Assembly: GCA_902792495.1 (NCBI GenBank)
Contig: CADBAC010000121.1
Span: forward strand, 1-5,125
From: Ruminococcus flavefaciens
GTDB taxonomy: Bacteria > Bacillota > Clostridia > Oscillospirales > Ruminococcaceae
Length of the DNA stretch: 5,125 nucleotides
Direction of reading: 5' to 3'
Both the position numbers and the translations under genes were made by a program. The notes below the pieces were generated by a model. That model was not told the origin of the DNA, ran no database searches, and was given only the letters and a program-made list of their open reading frames with translations. Below are positions 1 to 4,964 of this stretch, in pieces (the first letter of the stretch is position 1; every line of letters begins with the position of its first letter).

Positions 1-40
1 CGGTTACTTTTTTTCCTTTACAAATAATAATTATCCCGAT

Positions 41-76
41 AAAAACAATGAGCTCTGTCGGAAACAGAACCCATTG
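41..76 (-). terminator. Rho-independent terminator of the DUF3592-like gene
   Basis: Seen directly: the arms at 64-76 and 46-58 form an uninterrupted 13-bp stem on the minus-strand RNA (with G-U wobbles) around a 5-nt loop. The stem is followed at once by five T residues (complement of 41-45). It lies 27 nt past the stop of the DUF3592-like gene. On the plus strand the hairpin is followed by an A and six T residues (77-83), so it may work in both directions, although G-U pairs become mismatches there. A near-identical hairpin lies at 979-1014. Confidence 0.85.
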
Positions 77-102
77 ATTTTTTCTTGTTCTATTTAATCT
101 TT

Positions 103-675
103 TTACGGCCGACTTGTACTAAATATTATCGAAATCACTATCGCAGCAACTACATACAGCACTGCTTTGATAATTGTAAAGATAAAATCTGCCTTTCTTT
201 GTTCAATATATCTGTCGGAATAACTTTCCGAAGGCTTTGACTCGTTGTAGTGAATTGCTTCAGTCTGTCCCTTACAGAATTTTTGTGATGATTTCGGTAC
301 ATCAAGGATAAGCATTTCATCGTCCACTGCATAAGCTATCTTCGCCTTGTATTTGTATCTGTAACTTGAAACAGTTCCGTCCCTTCTGGTATTCGCTCTC
401 TTTATCTCGGTGACATCTATAACCGTCCCTTTGGTTTCAGCCTTGCAGTTTTTGACTTTTATAAGATCAGCTCCATAAAATACCGCAAAAAGAAGTAACC
501 CCATCAAAATCATGATAAGAAACACGTTTTTGCCGCTGCATTTGTTTTGTGCAAAATCGCTGCTTTTATAATTATTACTGCTGTAATTGTTGTTGTAGCC
601 ACCGCTGTTGTTGTAGCTGCAGTTGTTTCCGCCGCTACCGCTGTTATAGCTGTCATTTCCGTTAAGACCAATCAT
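103..675 (-). CDS. DUF3592-like two-helix membrane protein with N/S/G/Y-rich N-terminus
   Basis: This 190-residue protein has three parts. Residues 5-48 are low-complexity, rich in Asn, Ser, Gly and Tyr. A first membrane helix spans about 51-72 and a second about 163-186. Between them is a soluble domain of about 90 residues that begins KGTVIDV (82-88), contains a YKYKAKIAYAVDD strand pair (107-119), and ends in a KGQTEAIHYNESKPS-like turn (135-149). That order (helix, short beta domain starting with a G-T/V-V pattern, 'Y-N-P/E-x-x-P' turn, helix) is how DUF3592 membrane proteins look; their function is unknown. The start is supported by AAGGAG at 690-685, 9 nt upstream. The gene is the second frame of a leftward unit: the broken small ORF ends 19 nt upstream, the promoter is at 936-908 and the terminator at 76-41. 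I am confident that it is a real gene, moderately confident of the family, and cannot state a role. Confidence 0.85.
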   Translation of the reverse strand: MIGLNGNDSYNSGSGGNNCSYNNSGGYNNNYSSNNYKSSDFAQNKCSGKNVFLIMILMGLLLFAVFYGADLIKVKNCKAETKGTVIDVTEIKRANTRRDGTVSSYRYKYKAKIAYAVDDEMLILDVPKSSQKFCKGQTEAIHYNESKPSESYSDRYIEQRKADFIFTIIKAVLYVVAAIVISIIFSTSRP

Positions 676-694
676 ACCAATAATCTCCTTTTAA

Positions 695-891
695 TCATTT
701 TATTATTTGCAGGACAAAGCAAACCGCAGCAATGAATACCCCATATTTCAAAATTGCAGATATTTTCACCTTATCCGTACATTCATCAAGTTTTCCGTTT
801 CTGTCACAGTAAGGATATCATGCTCCCTCGCCTTTTAAAAGATCACTGTAACAGCCGTATTTCGGGTTATCTTTTTACCTCCTTCGCTCAT
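695..891 (-). pseudogene. Disrupted small membrane-protein ORF, first frame of the DUF3592 unit
   Basis: Reading leftwards in the frame that ends at TGA 697-695 gives protein-like sequence on both sides of one in-frame TGA (820-818). Before it is KDNPKYGCYSDLLKGEGA, and after it a Cys-containing stretch YPYCDRNGKLDEC followed by a single hydrophobic helix (ISAILKYGVFIAAVCFVLQI). A TAA (877-875) closes this frame upstream. An ATG at 891-889, just inside the expected transcript, opens MSEGGKK in another frame, and one extra A in the A-run at 872-876 would join the two. Alternatively, the strong SD AAGGAGGT (884-877) once served a lost start near 872-874. If TGA replaces TGG, the ancestral product would be a protein of about 60-65 residues with a Cys-containing head and one C-terminal membrane helix. 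It lies 19 nt from the DUF3592-like start, so the two were probably co-transcribed. Family not recognised. The breakage is inferred; sequencing error or strain-specific decay are both possible. Confidence 0.55.
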
Positions 892-907
892 TATTTCCCG
901 TAGTCAT

Positions 908-936
908 ATTATAGCATTTATTTGAAACAGAGTCAA
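908..936 (-). promoter_or_regulatory. Strong housekeeping promoter for the leftward DUF3592 unit
   Basis: On the minus strand the sequence reads TTGACT (936-931), a 17-nt spacer, then TATAAT (913-908). TG one base before the -10 makes it an extended -10 (TGCTATAAT). Transcription would start near 901, only about 10 nt before the ATG at 891. Placement just upstream of the leftward ORFs and just after the terminator at 1014-979 fits an independent transcription unit. Confidence 0.85.
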
Positions 937-978
937 GGATTCTTTGTTTATTTCATTTACAAAAAAATTATCTCCGAT

Positions 979-1014
979 AAAAACAATGAGCCCTGTCATA
1001 AACAGAGCCCATTG
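979..1014 (-). terminator. Second copy of the leftward terminator
   Basis: The arms at 1002-1014 and 984-996 make a 13-bp stem on the minus-strand RNA (two G-U pairs) with a 5-nt loop, followed by five T residues (complement of 979-983). It is the same hairpin family as 41-76, and the flanking TTATC...GATAA stretch is also shared. It would end transcripts entering from the right, but I see no intact minus-strand gene there; it may belong to the inverted-repeat element at 1029-1124 or insulate the promoter at 936-908. Confidence 0.75.
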
Positions 1015-1028
1015 ATTATTGTTCAAAG

Positions 1029-1124
1029 GTAACCGCCAACCAAACCCAGCCACCAGTGTAAGAATAAAAGAGGACTGCATTGACAGTCCTCTGATTTTAT
1101 ATGCAGTGAATGGTTGGCGGTTAC
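1029..1124. repeat. MITE-like or structured-RNA element with 14-bp terminal inverted repeats
   Basis: GTAACCGCCAACCA at 1029-1042 is the exact reverse complement of TGGTTGGCGGTTAC at 1111-1124. The 68 bp between contain a second, nested hairpin (1064-1100). The right arm runs into a palindrome GTTACGTAAC (1120-1129), so GTAAC recurs directly beyond the element. The first seven bases of the window (CGGTTAC) match the end of the right arm, so another copy may begin beyond the left edge. No transposase is present. Short length, perfect terminal repeats and a second partial copy suggest a small non-autonomous element, or a long-stem RNA; the sequence alone cannot decide. Confidence 0.5.
1064..1100 (-). 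terminator. Nested hairpin with T-rich tail, possible terminator
   Basis: AGAGGACTG (1069-1077) pairs perfectly with CAGTCCTCT (1084-1092) around a 6-nt loop. ATAAA/TTTAT flanks extend the stem across a two-base bulge. On the minus strand the stem is followed by a T-rich run (complement of 1068-1061), and on the plus strand by GATTTTAT, so it could end transcription in either direction, better leftwards. It sits inside the inverted-repeat element. Confidence 0.4.
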
Positions 1125-1214
1125 GTAACAACGCCCTCTTTATGTTGAGATCACGAATAATCAAAATATTGCATGGCCCCTGTAGTTCCTCAGCAAAAAT
1201 TAACATTATCAGTG

Positions 1215-1244
1215 TTGAATGCCATAGATTTTTAGTGCTATAAT
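1215..1244 (+). promoter_or_regulatory. Promoter-like site upstream of the 39-codon ORF
   Basis: TTGAAT (1215-1220), an 18-nt spacer, and TATAAT (1239-1244) preceded by TG one base upstream (extended -10). A start of transcription near 1251 would leave only about 11 nt before the ATG at 1262. The layout resembles the minus-strand promoter at 936-908. From about 1135 to this site I see no gene or other structure. Confidence 0.55.
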
Positions 1245-1261
1245 TTATGGAGTCGCATAAT

Positions 1262-1381
1262 ATGGATGTTAAAAAGATAATGGCTTCGGCTACGGAAAAC
1301 ACTCCCACTCTTCTTGATGTAAGCGGCTTCTTTTTCGCCGTATTTATGCTGTTATATGCAGAACTTGAAGAAAAAGTTTAG
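1262..1381 (+). CDS. Unrecognised 39-residue ORF with a hydrophobic segment
   Basis: ATG at 1262 opens 39 codons ending in TAG at 1379-1381. The product starts MDVKKIMASATENTP, has a hydrophobic, Phe-rich stretch in the middle (GFFFAVFMLLY), and ends in an acidic, Lys-containing tail (AELEEKV). A GGAG lies at 1249-1252, about 9 nt before the ATG. The promoter-like site immediately upstream would start transcription at or inside that GGAG, so the message might be almost leaderless. I do not recognise a family. It could be a small membrane peptide, the remnant of a larger gene, or a chance ORF; the ECF-type promoter begins 17 nt after its stop. Confidence 0.35.
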   Translation: MDVKKIMASATENTPTLLDVSGFFFAVFMLLYAELEEKV

Positions 1382-1397
1382 CAGGATCTGAAAAAAA

Positions 1398-1428
1398 GTG
1401 AAACCTTTTCCCATGCAAGTGTGTATTA
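1398..1428 (+). promoter_or_regulatory. ECF-type promoter, probably autoregulatory
   Basis: GTGAAACCTTTT (1398-1409) carries the AAC core typical of ECF -35 elements (compare the TGAAAC of sigma-W-type promoters). GTGTATTA (1421-1428) sits at the distance expected for an ECF -10. The site lies about 60-90 nt before the sigma start, the usual position for an ECF sigma factor that transcribes its own operon. A small GGTC/GACC stem (1439-1453) follows in the leader. The match to general ECF promoter logic is clear; recognition by this particular sigma is inference. Confidence 0.6.
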
Positions 1429-1485
1429 TTAGTGTAAAGGTCCTGAAAAGACCCTATGAAACGTTTCAAAAAGGAAGACAAAGCA

Positions 1486-1950
1486 ATGACAGATGAAAAA
1501 TTCCTGTGGGCATATGAGAAGTTCAGAAAAACGGTATATTCAGTCATATTCAGCTGTGTACGCAATACCGACGATGCTTCTGAGCTTTCTCAGGATACCT
1601 TTATGAGGTTATACACATACGACGGCGTTTTCGATTCGGATGAACATATAAAGGCGTGGCTCATCAGAGTTGCGATTAATATATGCAACAATCATTTCCG
1701 AAGCAAGAAATATCTGTCAGCTTCACCCATTCCTGAGGATCTGCCCTCGGATGAACAGCATGAGCTTGACGAGGTTATCGCAGAGGTAATGAAGCTGCCC
1801 GAAAAGTACAGGATACCGATACATCTCTTCTACTAAGAGGAATACAGTGTCAGCGAGATAGCAAAGATTCTGGAGCTCCCCGAGGCTACAGTCAAGACAA
1901 GACTGAAAAGAGGCAGGGACAAGCTGAAAAAAACACTGAGAAAGGATGAT
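1486..1950 (+). pseudogene. ECF-type RNA polymerase sigma factor, interrupted by an in-frame TAA
   Basis: As read, this frame gives 116 residues from ATG 1486 to TAA 1834-1836. Sigma region 2 is intact: the region 2.2 helix DASELSQDTFMRLY (30-43) binds the beta-prime coiled coil, and AWLIRVAINICNNHFR (57-72) is the 2.3/2.4 -10-recognition segment. Sigma-4 begins (LPEKYRIPIHLFY, 104-116) and then meets TAA. The same frame continues past it as EEYSVSEIAKILELPEATV and the KTRLKRGRDKLKK helix, the classical sigma-4.2 helix-turn-helix. Relatives read 'LFYYE.YSV' here, so TAA replaces a Tyr codon by one base. Without readthrough the product lacks -35 recognition. I chose ATG 1486 because AAGGAAG (1471-1477) is well spaced; an in-frame ATG at 1456 gives 126 residues but has no close SD. 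The reading frame runs on to TAA 2056-2058, overlapping the anti-sigma gene. The family call is secure; loss of function is inferred and a sequencing error is possible. Confidence 0.85.
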
Positions 1951-1982
1951 TGGCTGTGTAAGATAACCGCTATAAAAAAGCT

Positions 1983-3047
1983 ATGGACGTCGTATGTGAT
2001 ACACACTTCAATATATCGGCGGAAGAAATGCTTGAAAAGGCAAAGGCTTCTGCCGTAACAGAAAGGGATATCACCATGAAAAGATCAACTAAACGAAATA
2101 TCATAGGCAAGCTTGTTGCTTCTGCCGCAGCTTGTCTGATCATCTCAGGCACAGCCGCATCAGCTATGGGCTACGGTACGCTCGGTGACAGCTTCCGTAA
2201 ATTCTTTGGCAACGACGAGACTACAGCAGAAATTATTGACGAGGGACACTACAGCGAGATAGATCAGGCGCAGACAGACGAACTCTTCACAGTGACTCTT
2301 GATTCGGTAACAGGCGATGAGTCCTCTCCGAAGCTGCTTTTTGATGTCACTGTCAACGATGAGACTCTCGCCGCAAATAACGACAGGATACAGCTTTTCG
2401 CCTATATCCTCAGCGAGGACTGTTACAATAACCACCTTGATGAATACTGTATGTGGGATGCTTACGGCGAAAGAGACCCCGAGGTCAGCAATTTGTATCA
2501 TGTGTGCATGGACGGACCTGCCGCTTTCATGATAAACGAAGAGGAAGTAGTGGCAGCAGTAAAGCAGATAACCTTCGACAGCGACCCGGTAAACAGAATA
2601 TTCGACTATGATGTGGATATGGAGTACCGCTTCACAGTGCCGAAAAATGCACTGAAGGAGTCATATCTGGAGTTCTACACGGCTATGTATCTCAACAGCG
2701 GAAACATTGAATACAAGCTTAACCATGCGAAATACGGCTCTTACGAGTCTCTGTTTCAGTTCAATTTTGAGTTCCTCGGTACAGCCCTTGCAGGCGGCGA
2801 GACCGACTATTACAATGTATGCGATAAATTCGATGAGGACTGGCACAGGTTCGCTAAGACATTTGTACTTACAGTTGACGGCACCGACTATACTCCTCAG
2901 GAACTGGGCTACAGCTACTGCGATACAGAGGGAGAGGCGTTTGAAGCAGGAACTTGCAGTACATGGATGACATTCCCGGGAGTAGACTATACCCGTGCGG
3001 AGAGCATCACTCTTACCGCAGGGGGAGAGGTTTATACTCTCAAATAA
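1983..3047 (+). CDS. Single-pass membrane anti-sigma-like protein (DUF4179-like)
   Basis: This 354-residue protein has a short cytoplasmic part (1-38), one membrane helix (about 39-62, NIIGKLVASAAACLIISGTA) and a large extracytoplasmic domain (63-354). The domain starts GTLGDSFRKFFGND and contains a FTVTLDSVTGDESSPKLLFD strand block. This order next to an ECF sigma gene is that of membrane anti-sigma factors of the DUF4179-like type in clostridia: the inner part holds the sigma and the outer part senses a signal. The protein is co-directional with the sigma gene and 69 bp upstream of the dockerin gene. The start is uncertain: ATG 1983 has no good SD, yet in-frame codons before it (DNRYKKA, from 1962) look coding up to TAA 1959-1961, hinting at a lost earlier start. 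ATG 2076 has AAAGGG at 2062-2067 but would remove most of the cytoplasmic part and leave a signal-peptide-like start. The gene is certain and the anti-sigma role is likely from context; the signal is unknown. Confidence 0.85.
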   Translation: MDVVCDTHFNISAEEMLEKAKASAVTERDITMKRSTKRNIIGKLVASAAACLIISGTAASAMGYGTLGDSFRKFFGNDETTAEIIDEGHYSEIDQAQTDELFTVTLDSVTGDESSPKLLFDVTVNDETLAANNDRIQLFAYILSEDCYNNHLDEYCMWDAYGERDPEVSNLYHVCMDGPAAFMINEEEVVAAVKQITFDSDPVNRIFDYDVDMEYRFTVPKNALKESYLEFYTAMYLNSGNIEYKLNHAKYGSYESLFQFNFEFLGTALAGGETDYYNVCDKFDEDWHRFAKTFVLTVDGTDYTPQELGYSYCDTEGEAFEAGTCSTWMTFPGVDYTRAESITLTAGGEVYTLK

Positions 3048-3053
3048 TGCAGT

Positions 3054-3081
3054 TTTCAAGCGGCAATTGTGCCGCCTGAAA
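3054..3081 (+). other. Intergenic hairpin between the anti-sigma and dockerin genes
   Basis: TTTCAAGCGGCA (3054-3065) and TGCCGCCTGAAA (3070-3081) form a 12-bp stem with a single A-C mismatch and an ATTG loop, starting 7 nt after the anti-sigma stop. There is no clear T-run after it on the plus strand, so it is a weak or partial terminator, an RNA-processing or stability element, or an attenuator letting some transcription into the dockerin gene. I see no convincing separate promoter in the 35 bp that follow. Confidence 0.5.
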
Positions 3082-3116
3082 GACATACTATTATAACATG
3101 AAATGAGGTAATTATC

Positions 3117-4964
3117 ATGAGAAAAACATTCAGAAGAAGCCTTGCAGCAGCCCTTTGCGCCGCAATGATGCTTAACCCCGTAACAACTGCCTATGCTTCA
3201 CAGCACGAAGGCGGAATACCAAGATCTCCCGAGATCACTGAGGAATACTTGCAGGATAAGATACCTGTACAGATATACGTATGGGAATGCTGCGTCGAAA
3301 AGGAAGAGGACGGCACACAGTTCGTGGGAAGATCGCCCTATTGCAAATTCAGAGCAGATGTAAGCATTACCATAACCTCACCTGACGGAGAAGATGTAAT
3401 TGATACCATAGAGCTGGGCGAATTCTACACAGGCACGGAACAGTCACTGCTATTCGGTATACCTACATCTATCAGGGATAAGTACAACGACAGCAGCAGA
3501 TACAGGATATTCGTGAATATTGATCCAGTTGATCTGCCGGAGGATAAGGTCATGGTTGAGACAATTACTATGACTGCAACAGACAGCGTTGCCTTCGAGT
3601 ATGATAACCAGAATGAGCTGAAAGGTGATATCGACATCACTATTGCTGAGAAGATAAGCGTGAAACAAAAGGGCGTTATCCACCTGAAAGCTCCTGAGAA
3701 AAGGGAATACCATATCGGAGAGGAGTTTGTTGTAACAGGCGGTAAGATAAGCGGCTTCGGCGAAATTTTCAATGAGAACGAACAGACATCCGAGGACTGG
3801 AGGATAGAGGAAAGAGAGCTGACTCTCGACGATCTCGATATATCAAATTTTGACAACACCAAAGCAGGAGAATATCTCATTTCCGCAAAGCCGGTTGATC
3901 TCAATACAACTGATTGCAGCGTTTTCAGTGACATGATCGTGTATGACAGCTTCTATGTAACGGTAGTTGACGACAACGTTCCCGAAACAACGGAGCCTGC
4001 ACCCGAAGAGCTGAAAAAGGGCGAGCAGTTCAGGCTGACCTTCAATAAGTTCGTATCCAATGATTATGACGAGGAGCTGCAAAACAATGTACTCACGACC
4101 GAGGAACTGAAAGGTCTGGAGTTTGACCTTGAATTTGATGTATTCCGCTACAGCGATGACGGATCCGAACGAGTAGATCATATGGATATGGGACATTTCA
4201 CTATGGGTGATGCAAGCTCTATAACCATTACAATTCCTGACGAGATACTCAAAAAGTACAGCGATACGGACATATATCAGTGCGACTTCACGCTTACACC
4301 TACCAATCTCCCTGATGATAAGGTGCTCAGCGATTTCAGCTGTCTGAACAGCAGCGGATATTCCTATTACGCTTTTAGTCCCAGCTTCGGTGAGACAGTT
4401 TTCGATATCCTTGTAAGGGATAAAAAAACCTGCATCTCAGAAGGCAGTATAAGTCTTGAAGCTCCCGAAAAGGTAATATACAGGATCGGCGAGGAGCTTG
4501 ACCTTACAGGTTCAAAGATAAGCGGCTGCGGCGGCTGCACTCTTAACGGAGATACAGTCCTCATGTGGGATAACTTCGCTCATCAGCCCTCCATAGACGA
4601 GCTGGACGTTTCCGGGTTTGATAATACCAAGGCAGGTGAATACACTATCAGACCACTTAAAATGAATACCACTATCCCCTGCGACGAGACCGTAGACAAA
4701 ATCAGCTACGGAAGCTTCACTGTAACAGTGGTCGATGACGAAAGCAGCGTATCTACGGTTCGTGGCGATGCAAATCTTGACAGAGATGTTAACATTTCAG
4801 ATGCAGTCTGCATAATGCAGTGCATAGCAAATCCCGGTAAGTTCAGACTCAGCGAGCAGGCAAAGATAAATGCAGATATAACAGGCGATAACGACGGAGT
4901 GACTTCAAAGGATGCACTTGTGATACAGAAGTATATGCTGAAACTTATTGACGAGATAAAATGA
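3117..4964 (+). CDS. Secreted non-catalytic dockerin protein with two duplicated Ig-like modules
   Basis: This 615-residue secreted protein starts with a signal peptide (positive RKTFRR, hydrophobic 8-22, likely cleavage after TAYA, residue 27). Two homologous modules follow (about 48-285 and 299-541). Each has a beta-rich N-terminal half with an 'I-P-x-x-I-x-x-K-Y' and 'LP(E/D)DKV' pair. Each C-terminal half resembles a bacterial Ig-like domain: 'APEK..Y.IGEE....G.KISG', then 'FDNTKAGEY.I', closing 'SF.VTVVDD'. A Pro/Glu-rich linker (289-300) joins them. The end is a type I dockerin (548-612) with calcium loops at 551-562 (D-x-N-x-D...D) and 587-599. The dockerin predicts calcium-dependent docking to a cohesin, so the protein probably sits in a cellulosome or on the cell surface. 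I recognise no glycosidase, esterase or protease domain; carbohydrate or surface binding is a guess. The start is supported by TGAGGT (3104-3109), 7 nt upstream. No terminator is obvious after the stop. Confidence 0.9.
   Translation: MRKTFRRSLAAALCAAMMLNPVTTAYASQHEGGIPRSPEITEEYLQDKIPVQIYVWECCVEKEEDGTQFVGRSPYCKFRADVSITITSPDGEDVIDTIELGEFYTGTEQSLLFGIPTSIRDKYNDSSRYRIFVNIDPVDLPEDKVMVETITMTATDSVAFEYDNQNELKGDIDITIAEKISVKQKGVIHLKAPEKREYHIGEEFVVTGGKISGFGEIFNENEQTSEDWRIEERELTLDDLDISNFDNTKAGEYLISAKPVDLNTTDCSVFSDMIVYDSFYVTVVDDNVPETTEPAPEELKKGEQFRLTFNKFVSNDYDEELQNNVLTTEELKGLEFDLEFDVFRYSDDGSERVDHMDMGHFTMGDASSITITIPDEILKKYSDTDIYQCDFTLTPTNLPDDKVLSDFSCLNSSGYSYYAFSPSFGETVFDILVRDKKTCISEGSISLEAPEKVIYRIGEELDLTGSKISGCGGCTLNGDTVLMWDNFAHQPSIDELDVSGFDNTKAGEYTIRPLKMNTTIPCDETVDKISYGSFTVTVVDDESSVSTVRGDANLDRDVNISDAVCIMQCIANPGKFRLSEQAKINADITGDNDGVTSKDALVIQKYMLKLIDEIK
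3258..4739 (+). repeat. Tandem duplication of a roughly 240-residue module inside the dockerin gene
   Basis: The protein encoded at 3258-3971 aligns along its whole length with that encoded at 4011-4739. Shared landmarks in the same order are the IP..I..KY segment, LP(E/D)DKV, APEK..Y.IGEE, G.KISG, FDNTKAGEY and SF.VTVVDD. Codons differ throughout even where residues agree (for example in FDNTKAGEY), so the duplication is old rather than a fresh DNA repeat. The second copy has extra cysteines, including CGGC at residues 471-474, that the first lacks at that place. Confidence 0.8.

Noticed and set aside
547..735. Plus-strand 62-codon ORF rich in Val, Ala and Ile
   Set aside because: It is the complement of the N/S/Y-rich tail of the DUF3592-like gene and the ribosome binding site region; its composition is a by-product of those codons.
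818..820. In-frame TGA read as selenocysteine in the small ORF
   Set aside because: No stable bacterial SECIS-like stem-loop is visible just after the TGA, there is no redox-family context, and the frame also lacks a start codon. Decay or a base error is simpler.
904..1308. 134-codon minus-strand ORF
   Set aside because: It runs through the inverted-repeat element, the nested hairpin, the terminator and close to the promoter, and it has no SD. It is an open frame over repeated non-coding sequence.
1456..1485. Upstream ATG as the start of the sigma factor
   Set aside because: It has no SD at a working distance, while ATG 1486 is preceded by AAGGAAG and gives the usual ECF N-terminus. It remains possible.
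2661..3086. 141-codon minus-strand ORF
   Set aside because: It lies opposite the anti-sigma gene, whose sequence is clearly coding, and has no recognisable domain.
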